Part shown: piece by piece, positions 1 to 6,115 of the stretch
Layout: every line of letters starts with the position of its first letter
How positions within the stretch are numbered: the stretch's first letter is position 1
Assembly: GCF_014192105.1 (NCBI RefSeq)
Contig: NZ_JACHXK010000022.1
Location: 34,261-98,260 of the forward strand
Origin: Paenibacillus phyllosphaerae
GTDB taxonomy: Bacteria; Bacillota; Bacilli; Paenibacillales; Paenibacillaceae
Length of the DNA: 64,000 nucleotides
Direction of reading: 5' to 3'
Program-made: the position numbers and the translations under genes
Notes under the pieces: model-generated
Database searches by the model: none
What the model saw: only the letters and a program-made list of their open reading frames with translations
What the model was told of the DNA's origin: nothing

Positions 1-2
1 AA

Positions 3-347
3 GGCGTGCGCGTCTATGCCGGCTCGGATAATATACTTGATGCGTGGAGTCCGTTCGGCAATGGGGATCTGCTGGCCAGAGGCTCCAGGCTAGCCGAGAA
101 GTTCGGCTGGATTATCGATGGCGACCTGCTCCAGATGTATCCGCTCATAACCGGGGGCGGTCTGGTTCCGGCGAAGGGGGAACGGGCGGACTTCATGCTC
201 GTCAGCGCCCAGAATCCGCAGCATGCGCTTGCGGCCGTCCCTCGGCGCGAAGCGGTCTTCTCGAAGGGCAGGCTGATTGGCGGTCAATGGTTCGAAGGTT
301 CGGGGATTGGCAGCGCGAAGCCGGAAATAACGGCTGAGACGGTGTAA
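3..347 (+). CDS. C-terminal part of a cytosine-deaminase-like amidohydrolase (5' truncated by window edge)
   Basis: The reading frame is open from the first bases of the window, so this is the end of a longer gene; the apparent GTG at 6 is internal. The start of the fragment contains AGSDNILDAWSPFGNGDLL, the signature of the metal-dependent cytosine deaminase/CodA-like amidohydrolases, in which the first Asp of such a motif is a metal and catalytic ligand. The tail (GLVPAKGERADFMLV, then GRLIGG) is the small beta-sandwich domain that closes amidohydrolase folds. The family deaminates or hydrolyses cyclic C-N bonds; whether the substrate is cytosine or another ring cannot be told from the fragment. 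It ends at a bidirectional terminator shared with the next, convergent gene. Confidence 0.75.
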   Translation, partial: GVRVYAGSDNILDAWSPFGNGDLLARGSRLAEKFGWIIDGDLLQMYPLITGGGLVPAKGERADFMLVSAQNPQHALAAVPRREAVFSKGRLIGGQWFEGSGIGSAKPEITAETV

Positions 348-364
348 TGGAAAAGCAGCAAAGA

Positions 365-402
365 GGCCCGGTATCCGTTCGTGACGGATACCGGGCCTTT
401 TC
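365..402. terminator. Bidirectional intrinsic terminator
   Basis: A perfect 13-bp stem (GGCCCGGTATCCG with its complement, 7-nt loop) is followed by TTTT on the plus strand. It lies between the convergent amidohydrolase and iron-binding-protein genes and probably serves both. Confidence 0.85.
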
Positions 403-413
403 TTCATCCCTTT

Positions 414-1370
414 TTACTTGCCTGTGACGAGCTTGCTCTTCATCAATGCTTCGATGAAGGCGATTTTGCTATAAGCCGTGCCGCCTTGCGCATTCGGGTC
501 AACGATGTTGACGAACACGTTGCCGTTCTTCACGGCTTTCAGGCTCTTCCAGATCGCGTTCTTCTGGAGGTCCGTAAGCGCCGAGCTGTTCTTCGGGTTC
601 TCTTCCGGCGAGAACTGGACGAACACGTAGTCCGGGTTAATGGCAGCGAAGCTCTCGAGCGAGATGTTTTGCTGCGATTTGGCCTGGGCTACGGCCTTCG
701 GCACGCTGGCGCCAAGATCAGCGTACAGGGAACGGTTGAAGAACACGTCCTGCGGGTAAATGAACAGGTTGCCGGAGCGAATACGAACGGCTACGACCGT
801 CTTGTTCTTGAAGACCGGCGAGAGCTTTTGTTTGGCAAGCGTCTGCTGCTTGACATAGTTCGAGATGATCTTCGATGCTTCGGCTTGCTTGCCTGTCAGC
901 GTAGCGAGCAGCTTCAGGTTCGGCAGCCAGTCTGTCGCGATATGGGACACGGGGATGGTCGTCGCAATCTTCGCCAGTTTCGCGTTCGTCTCTTCAGGGA
1001 ACTTCGTGCTGGAGAGGATGATGTCCGGCTTCAGCTTCAGAATGGCTTCCAGATCCGGTTCCGTCTTCTCGCCGATTGCGACAACGCCATCGGTGATTTT
1101 CTTGAACAGATCAGGGAAATCGCCGCCTACGGTCAGTGCGCCTTGCGGCTTGAAGTTCAGCAGGAGCGCGTCTTCGAGCGACTCGACAGAGCCTGTGATG
1201 ACGATCTTGGCCGTCTTGACCGGTACGGTGTACGTCTTGCCGTTGTACGTAATTTGATGCTTGGCTTTACTTGTTGCCGTGGTCGTAGCTGCAGTCGCCG
1301 CGCCCACAGCCGAGCCTATGCCCATGACTATCGCGCAGGCGAGTAACAACCCTTTGAATGTTTTTCTCAT
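414..1370 (-). CDS. Iron(III)-siderophore ABC transporter substrate-binding protein, orphan
   Basis: A binding protein of the FhuD/FecB type that would capture a ferric siderophore outside the membrane and hand it to an ABC permease. Visible family features are the mature N-terminal segment KTYTVPVKTAKIVI, the lobe pattern EPDLEAILKLKPDIILSS, and the C-terminal ISLESFAAINPDYVFV. The N-terminus has a basic start, a hydrophobic stretch and an LLAC sequence that could be a lipobox, but hydrophobic residues continue after the Cys, so lipidation is uncertain. I prefer the ATG at 1370 over an in-frame TTG at 1391, because the ATG begins a standard signal peptide (MRKTFKG). No permease or ATPase gene is adjacent, so it probably uses a transporter encoded elsewhere, as the Bacillus YhfQ-type proteins do. 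A near-perfect Fur box lies just upstream. Confidence 0.85.
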   Translation of the reverse strand: MRKTFKGLLLACAIVMGIGSAVGAATAATTTATSKAKHQITYNGKTYTVPVKTAKIVITGSVESLEDALLLNFKPQGALTVGGDFPDLFKKITDGVVAIGEKTEPDLEAILKLKPDIILSSTKFPEETNAKLAKIATTIPVSHIATDWLPNLKLLATLTGKQAEASKIISNYVKQQTLAKQKLSPVFKNKTVVAVRIRSGNLFIYPQDVFFNRSLYADLGASVPKAVAQAKSQQNISLESFAAINPDYVFVQFSPEENPKNSSALTDLQKNAIWKSLKAVKNGNVFVNIVDPNAQGGTAYSKIAFIEALMKSKLVTGK

Positions 1371-1395
1371 GCCCCTTATAACACTCCCCAAAACT

Positions 1396-1414
1396 AATAA
1401 TGATAATCATTATC
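1396..1414 (-). promoter_or_regulatory. Fur box
   Basis: The 19 bases match the classical Fur consensus GATAATGATAATCATTATC at 18 positions and contain the perfect 7-1-7 palindrome TGATAAT-C-ATTATCA (1401-1415). It sits 26 bases upstream of the binding-protein ATG, a position expected for iron-dependent repression. Confidence 0.9.
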
Positions 1415-1534
1415 ATCATAATAGTACGACTTTGTTGGGAAGAACATGGATTATTTCCGGAAAAATATTGGACAAAAAGCAAGATCCCCTTCGATCGCCT
1501 CATGTACCTTTTACTCCATACGCCTATCATTTCC

Positions 1535-1584
1535 GCTAGACACAACAACCCCGCCTCAAGCGAGGCGGGGTTGTTGTGTCTAGC
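1535..1584. terminator. Long hairpin, bidirectional terminator
   Basis: A perfect 23-bp inverted repeat with a 4-base loop. The GC-rich inner stem (CCCCGCCTC/GAGGCGGGG) is followed on either strand by a T-rich outer arm (TTGTTGTGT), so the hairpin can end transcription in both directions. It follows the terC gene on the minus strand and separates it from the Fur-controlled promoter. Confidence 0.75.
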
Positions 1585-1602
1585 TATGAACGATAAATGG
1601 TT

Positions 1603-2394
1603 TTAAGCGACGGATTGCTGCTTCTCTTCGTTCTTGTCTTTGCCGCCGGAGAGGAACCAGCCGGTTGCGGCGATCACGACGAGCACGATGTAGAAGGACA
1701 GCTTCCAACCGGTCGATTCGGCAAAATCATGCGGAATGACATGGACCGAAGGATGGGCTAGCGTATGAACGGCAAGCTTGACGCCCACCCAGCCGACGAT
1801 GAAGAAGGCTGCAACCTCGAGCGAAGGCCGGCTCTCGAGCAATTTCACGAACAGCGTAGCGGCGAAACGCATGATGACCAAGCCGATGAAGCCGCCGAGG
1901 AAAATAACGATAAAGTGTCCGCCGTCCATACCGCCGATATTCGGCAGGTTGGTGGCCGGAAGCGCAACGGCGAGCGCGACGGCTGCCAGAATGGAATCGA
2001 CCGCGAAGGCGATGTCGGCGACTTCGACCTTGAATACCGTCATCCAGAAGCCGCTTTGCTTCGGCTCCTTGCCGGAGCTCTTGGCTGCGGATTCTTCGCC
2101 TTTTTTGACAATGACCTTACGCACAATATGATTCGCGGCTATGAACAACAGATATAGCGCGCCGATCGCCTGTACTTGCCATACATCCACCAGGAACGAA
2201 ATGACGAACAAGGAAGCGAAGCGGAACACGAATGCGCCGGCCAAACCGTAGAACAGCGCCTTCTTGCGCTCTTGCTCCGGCAGATGCTTCACCATAATTG
2301 CAAGGACAAGCGCATTATCGGCTGCGAGCAGCCCCTCCAGCGCGACGAGTACGAGCAGTACCCAGCCATACTCCAATAACATTCCGAAATCCAT
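1603..2394 (-). CDS. TerC family integral membrane protein (YceF/YkoY-like, probable manganese exporter)
   Basis: A 263-residue polytopic membrane protein. The TerC signatures are clear: LEGLLAADNALVLAIMV near residues 19-35 and KVEVADIAFAVDSILAA near residues 121-137, whose acidic residues in membrane helices define the family. Bacillus members of this clade (YceF/MeeF, YkoY/MeeY) have been linked to Mn(II) export and metalation of secreted enzymes. The upstream leader carries a yybP-ykoY manganese riboswitch and a sigma-W-like promoter, which supports a metal and envelope-stress role directly. The start is an ATG behind a strong AAAGGAGG. The gene stands alone and ends at the long hairpin at 1535-1584. 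Confidence 0.9.
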   Translation of the reverse strand: MDFGMLLEYGWVLLVLVALEGLLAADNALVLAIMVKHLPEQERKKALFYGLAGAFVFRFASLFVISFLVDVWQVQAIGALYLLFIAANHIVRKVIVKKGEESAAKSSGKEPKQSGFWMTVFKVEVADIAFAVDSILAAVALAVALPATNLPNIGGMDGGHFIVIFLGGFIGLVIMRFAATLFVKLLESRPSLEVAAFFIVGWVGVKLAVHTLAHPSVHVIPHDFAESTGWKLSFYIVLVVIAATGWFLSGGKDKNEEKQQSVA

Positions 2395-2464
2395 TTTACG
2401 TCCTCCTTTACCAATCTAACGATTTTCCGTTCTCTCAATACGAAGGAACTTGAGGCCTCGTATT

Positions 2465-2567
2465 GGCAAAGGTCTCGCTAACATTGCCGGCGCCGGCAAT
2501 GCCAATAAAACCGGAGAACAATGCGTTCTCGTACTGACGACTTTATTGTGGCAGCTACTCCCCTTTG
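2465..2567 (-). promoter_or_regulatory. yybP-ykoY (Mn2+) riboswitch aptamer
   Basis: Read on the minus strand, the leader contains the hallmark pieces of the yybP-ykoY class in order: AAAGGGGAGTAGC, then GTCGTCAGTACG, CCGGTTTTATTGGCA, a GC-rich arm (TTGCCGGCGCCGGCAA), and the conserved closing segment GCGAGACCTTTGCC, whose CCTTT pairs with AAAGG to form P1. This class binds Mn2+ and turns genes on. It ends about 70 bases before the terC start. A 10-bp hairpin (2436-2465) follows but has no U run, so the expression platform is not obvious. Confidence 0.92.
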
Positions 2568-2615
2568 GAGTTTGCGTTTGCGTGCAGGTTTGAAAACCGT
2601 GTAACCATACAGTCT

Positions 2616-2641
2616 TACGTATCGGTTTGGGCTTGGTTTCA
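2616..2641 (-). promoter_or_regulatory. ECF (sigma-W-like) promoter of terC
   Basis: On the minus strand TGAAAC (2641-2636) is followed after exactly 16 bases by CGTA (2619-2616). This equals the B. subtilis sigma-W consensus TGAAAC-N16-CGTA. It lies about 50 bases upstream of the riboswitch. B. subtilis yceF belongs to an ECF-controlled operon, which fits. Confidence 0.65.
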
Positions 2642-2793
2642 TTTTTGGATGAGAGAAAGAATGAATAACTAAGGTATCGAAGTCTAGCGGGCCTGCATGA
2701 AGCGGCGGTATCTATGAATCTAGGCAGATGAGGCTGTACAAAACATATGTTCGCATTATATAATTTTGTTATTATTTTACAGGGGGTTATGGG

Positions 2794-3279
2794 ATGTCTG
2801 AAGGCGGTAAGGTCATTGGAGAATTCCAGACGATGGCGCAATGGGCTGAACGGTTGTATGCGTTGGGAGAGAAGGCGTGGTGTGCGCCTATTGCCGAAGG
2901 GAAGGCCTCAATCGCGGAGATTATGGCTCATCTGCTGTGTTGGGACCAACATCTGATCGATCGCGCCGTTCCAGCGGTAACGCGCGGGGAAGGTATTGAA
3001 TTCCCGGCCTTCGATCCGTTCAACGCGGATGCCTACGCCTATGCCAGGTCGGGCATTAGCCAAGGGCAGCTGCTGGACGAATTCCGTTCCACTCGCGAGG
3101 AATTGTGCCGATTGCTAGTGGAATTAGGAGAAGACAAGCTGCGCCAACATACGACTACAGGCGGTGTTTCCTTTTGTCCGCATACGGGGTCGCCTTATTC
3201 CCTGCTCTACATTGTTCGTGAATTTATAGACCACGACCAACATCATCGTCATCAAATCGAGTCGGCGTTAATAAGCTAA
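2794..3279 (+). CDS. DinB-like superfamily protein
   Basis: A 161-residue protein of the DinB/YfiT four-helix metalloenzyme superfamily. The putative metal-binding histidines are visible in IMAHLLCWDQHL (about residues 44-55) and FIDHDQHHRHQIE near the C-terminus. Family members include bacillithiol- and mycothiol-dependent transferases and many of unknown activity, so no substrate is assigned. It starts at an ATG after CAGGGGGTTATGGG. It has no evident operon partners: terC upstream is divergent and the DUF975 gene 52 bases downstream has its own ribosome site. Confidence 0.75.
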   Translation: MSEGGKVIGEFQTMAQWAERLYALGEKAWCAPIAEGKASIAEIMAHLLCWDQHLIDRAVPAVTRGEGIEFPAFDPFNADAYAYARSGISQGQLLDEFRSTREELCRLLVELGEDKLRQHTTTGGVSFCPHTGSPYSLLYIVREFIDHDQHHRHQIESALIS

Positions 3280-3331
3280 TTCCGCGGTGTCATGTTTGTG
3301 ACATGGGGAATCAACTTACGGGAGGGATTCA

Positions 3332-3970
3332 ATGACGGCAACGTATTCGGAATTGCGCGCAAGGGCAAGGGAGAGCTTAAGAGGGAACTGGGGCAAGGCT
3401 ATTGGCGGCTTGGTGATCCTTGGACTCATCTCGGTCGTTCTCAATCTGCTCAATGAGGTCCCCGCACTCGGCCTGATTGCCTCGCTCTTGGTAGGCGGAG
3501 CGTTAGGACTCGGCGCGACCTCGTTCTATCTGGGAATCGCCAGAGGGTCGAATCCGCCGGTTAGCGACGTGTTCAGCGGCTTTAAGAATTTCGTGAACGC
3601 CTTCGTACTTTATCTGCTGATGGGCATTTTTGTATTCCTCTGGACGTTGCTGTTGATCGTGCCGGGCATTATTGCCTCATTCCGTTACTCGATGGCGTAC
3701 TATATTATGAAAGAAAATCCCGATATCAGCCCACTGGATGCGATTCGGCAGAGCAAGGAATTGATGGTAGGGCACAAATGGCGCTTTTTCGTGCTGAACC
3801 TGACGTTTATCGGCTGGGCGCTGCTGGCGATCGTGACGTTCGGCATCGGATACTTATGGCTTGCGCCGTATATCTACGTGACGCAGGCGCATTTCTACGA
3901 TGACCTGAAGGCGAGCAAGTCGGTTCCGCCACCGCCGTTGCCGCCATTCGGCTACAATTCGTCTCTGTAA
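3332..3970 (+). CDS. DUF975 family membrane protein
   Basis: A 212-residue protein with several hydrophobic segments (about residues 22-68, 90-125 and 150-185). It begins with the characteristic DUF975 opening SELRARARESLRGNWGKAI and holds the PGIIASFRYSMAYYIM and SPLDAIRQSKELMVGHKW motifs. The function of DUF975 is unknown; related proteins are membrane-embedded and often near envelope-stress genes. The C-terminus is proline-rich (VPPPPLPPF) and presumably cytoplasmic. RBS GGGAGG precedes the ATG. It ends at an intrinsic terminator. Confidence 0.85.
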   Translation: MTATYSELRARARESLRGNWGKAIGGLVILGLISVVLNLLNEVPALGLIASLLVGGALGLGATSFYLGIARGSNPPVSDVFSGFKNFVNAFVLYLLMGIFVFLWTLLLIVPGIIASFRYSMAYYIMKENPDISPLDAIRQSKELMVGHKWRFFVLNLTFIGWALLAIVTFGIGYLWLAPYIYVTQAHFYDDLKASKSVPPPPLPPFGYNSSL

Positions 3971-3999
3971 TACTGCCGATGGGAAGTGAGATAGGAAGA

Positions 4000-4028
4000 G
4001 GCTGCGAACTTTGCTTCGCGGCCTTTTT
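4000..4028 (+). terminator. Intrinsic terminator after the DUF975 gene
   Basis: A 9-bp stem (GGCTGCGAA/TTCGCGGCC, one G-T pair) with a short loop is followed by TTTTT. Confidence 0.85.
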
Positions 4029-4057
4029 GCTATGGTAACAAGGAATTGGGAGCAATC

Positions 4058-4083
4058 TGGAAAAATATTTAGCAAGAAGCGTC
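4058..4083 (+). promoter_or_regulatory. Candidate ECF autoregulatory promoter
   Basis: TGGAAA (4058-4063), a 16-base spacer and CGTC (4080-4083) resemble ECF promoters, which usually have an AAC-type -35 and a CGTC-type -10. The position directly before an ECF sigma gene suggests autoregulation. The -35 is imperfect. Confidence 0.45.
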
Positions 4084-4155
4084 CGGTTTCATCGAACTGA
4101 AGTGTTATATAGACAACAATAAGCAAAGGAGGGGGCCACGACGAAAGGCGAAGGA

Positions 4156-4725
4156 TTGGAAGAATGGGTTAGGCAGGCGCAGGCCGGGGACGCGCAGAGC
4201 TATCGGCCGATCGTCGAGCAGCTGCAGCAACAGATCTATGTCTATTGCTGCCGGATGTTGGGCCATGCGCAGGAAGCGGAGGATGCCGCGCAGGAGATTC
4301 TGATCAAGGGCTATAACGCCATCGCAAGCTATAAGCCTACGGTGAGCTTCACCTCATGGCTGTATGCGATCGCTTATCATCACTGCCTCAACGTGATGCG
4401 CCGCAAGCGGCTGCAGCGCCAGTTGATGGGGTGGATGCGTCCGCAGGCCGCGGAGGCGAGCGCCGAGGAGACGTATGAACGGAAGGTGTTCAGCGAGCCG
4501 CTGGCCACCGCGCTGGATGAACTAAGCGTGTCGGACCGGAGCCTGCTCATCCTGCATGTGTGCGAGGAACGAACGTATGTGGAGATCGGGCAGATTACCG
4601 GGAAAAGCCCGGAGGCAATCCGCAAGAAGGTGATGCGGATTAAAGCGCGGATGAAGCGTGTCATCGAAGCATGGGAGGGGGATGAGCAATGGAGAGTTCC
4701 AGCGTTGGCAAGGACGAAGACTTGA
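4156..4725 (+). CDS. RNA polymerase sigma-70 family, ECF-type sigma factor
   Basis: About 189 residues. Region 2 is seen in QQIYVYCCRMLGHAQEAEDA followed by QEILIKGYNAI and FTSWLYAIAYHHCLNVMRR. Region 4 is seen in LDELSVSDRSLLILHV and YVEIGQITGKSPEAIRKKV, the helix-turn-helix that reads the -35. The start is problematic. The only in-frame canonical start after the upstream stop (4120) is the TTG at 4156, which has GAAGGA touching it. A much better site, AAAGGAGGGGG (4125-4135), would serve an ACG codon at 4138 or 4141. The gene overlaps the anti-sigma gene by 37 bases, so the two are translationally coupled. Regulation is probably by its own product through the promoter at 4058. Confidence 0.9.
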   Translation: MEEWVRQAQAGDAQSYRPIVEQLQQQIYVYCCRMLGHAQEAEDAAQEILIKGYNAIASYKPTVSFTSWLYAIAYHHCLNVMRRKRLQRQLMGWMRPQAAEASAEETYERKVFSEPLATALDELSVSDRSLLILHVCEERTYVEIGQITGKSPEAIRKKVMRIKARMKRVIEAWEGDEQWRVPALARTKT

Positions 4726-5696
4726 CGTTAAACAAAGCATATCTAGCTCATGAATATCCGTTCAAGCAGATGGATCTGACAGATAAGGTGATGAGACGCA
4801 TCGAGCAGGGCAGCGTGAATGAGCGCAAGGCGCGTGAAGCAGGCGGACGGAAGTGGCTGCGGCCGGCGACTGTGTTGACCGGCATGCTGGGGCTCATCCT
4901 GTTCGCGTCGGTGAGCGGCTATGCGGCGACGAAGCTGATCGAGATCCGAGACCGGTCGGGACAGGTCGTCATGAAGACGATCGACTACCCGCATTATCCG
5001 CCGGATGCGACGATCAGCCAGCAGATGAGCGATTACGACGAGCGGGTGAAAGCTTCCCTCGAGCCGGGCGAATTCGCGGCCTATTACATTAATGATGAAG
5101 CGATTAACGAGTACGACAAGTTGAATCCGATCAAGTTCGTTTTCCAGCCGGTGCAGTACAAGACGTATGCGGAGTTTGCCGAGGCACAGACAGCTGCCAA
5201 GGGGCCGTCGATTCCGATGCCGGCGTATGTGCCGGAGGGGCTGCATTTGTTATATGGGCAGGTGCATCCTAAGTTGCCTCACAGCGGGGAGGGTGAGAAC
5301 TCTACCTATAGCCAAGTGAAGCAAAGGCTGATCGAGCGAGCCAGTCAGGCGCCAACAAGCGCGGATAAATTGTTCATGGAGAAACTGGACTGGACGGAAT
5401 CCGGGCATTCGCAGCTTTATTTTGCCGATGAGCAAGGGAAGATCGTTGGTTACATACTCGCCAGCTTCGCAATGGGCTCCGATGTATGGCCGCAGGACGG
5501 GGATGTGGTCGAGAAGGTGAAGATTGGAGAGCAGCAGGAGGGGATCTACCACCAGGTAGCCCGTGAAGACGGACTTCATAGCCTTGCATGGTTTGATAGC
5601 CAGCGGAAGATCGCCTATAACTTACTTGTGAAAGCGGACAGCGGATATAGCAAGGAAGAAATGATGCGTATGGCGGCAAGCATGTTGAACGGGTAA
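4689..5696 (+). CDS. Probable membrane-bound anti-sigma factor
   Basis: A 335-residue protein with a cytoplasmic N-terminus of about 57 residues, one membrane segment (TVLTGMLGLILFASVSGYAA, about residues 61-80) and a large extracytoplasmic domain with a DUF4367-like character (PAYVPEGLHLLYGQV, then a C-terminal domain ending AYNLLVKADSGYSKEEMMRM). This plan and the overlap with the preceding ECF sigma gene make it the likely cognate anti-sigma factor: it would bind the sigma at the membrane and release it on an outside signal. The signal is unknown. There is no zinc-binding HxxxCxxC motif, so it is not a ZAS-type anti-sigma. An intrinsic terminator follows. Confidence 0.75.
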   Translation: MESSSVGKDEDLTLNKAYLAHEYPFKQMDLTDKVMRRIEQGSVNERKAREAGGRKWLRPATVLTGMLGLILFASVSGYAATKLIEIRDRSGQVVMKTIDYPHYPPDATISQQMSDYDERVKASLEPGEFAAYYINDEAINEYDKLNPIKFVFQPVQYKTYAEFAEAQTAAKGPSIPMPAYVPEGLHLLYGQVHPKLPHSGEGENSTYSQVKQRLIERASQAPTSADKLFMEKLDWTESGHSQLYFADEQGKIVGYILASFAMGSDVWPQDGDVVEKVKIGEQQEGIYHQVAREDGLHSLAWFDSQRKIAYNLLVKADSGYSKEEMMRMAASMLNG

Positions 5697-5699
5697 TCG

Positions 5700-5736
5700 A
5701 AATAACCAAGCCTCTTGAATGGGGACTTGGTTATTT
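5700..5736 (+). terminator. Terminator of the sigma/anti-sigma operon
   Basis: An 11-bp perfect stem (AAATAACCAAG/CTTGGTTATTT). Its own 3' arm is T-rich, so it can act without a long separate U run. Confidence 0.7.
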
Positions 5737-5741
5737 GTCTA

Positions 5742-6103
5742 GATAAAGCTAAGGACAAGCAGAGATGCAGCGGAACTTGTTCGTTTGTCAGACGGTCAGC
5801 GCGAATCCGCGTCATTTCTTCTAGATGAAGAAGCGATTTGAATTCATCAACCAGTTGACGGCTCGAATCTAGCTGGAGGAAGTATGTAGGGGTTAATATG
5901 TGCTCTAGTCTTGCTAGCTGCTCATTCGAGATACCGAAATGGTAGGTATCACATAAAAGACAACATGTAGCTGCAATCTGCCCCTATTCGCCATATCTCT
6001 CAGCAATCAGACAAGGCTGCTTGTCCAATTCATGACCATTGACGGGTAGATCGACACTCCAACCAGTTGGTAAAATATACAGGTAATTCCAACCTGGGGA
6101 GGA
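5742..6103 (-). pseudogene. Remnant of an unknown protein-coding gene with an in-frame stop
   Basis: One minus-strand frame can be read for over 120 codons with protein-like content, interrupted by a single TAG near 5976. Before the stop it reads LYILPTGWSVDLPVNGHELD and then KQPCLIAERYGE. After it come LLCDTYHFGISNEQLARLEH and LQLDSSRQLVDEFKSLLHLE. The other frames of this strand are broken by several stops. No usable start was found and the 5' end runs into the ribosome site of the peptidase gene on the other strand, so the gene appears decayed. I do not recognise the family. It fills the otherwise gene-free stretch 5737-6115, whose remainder holds only the leader of the next gene. Confidence 0.4.
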
Positions 6104-6115
6104 GATTCGACGTTT

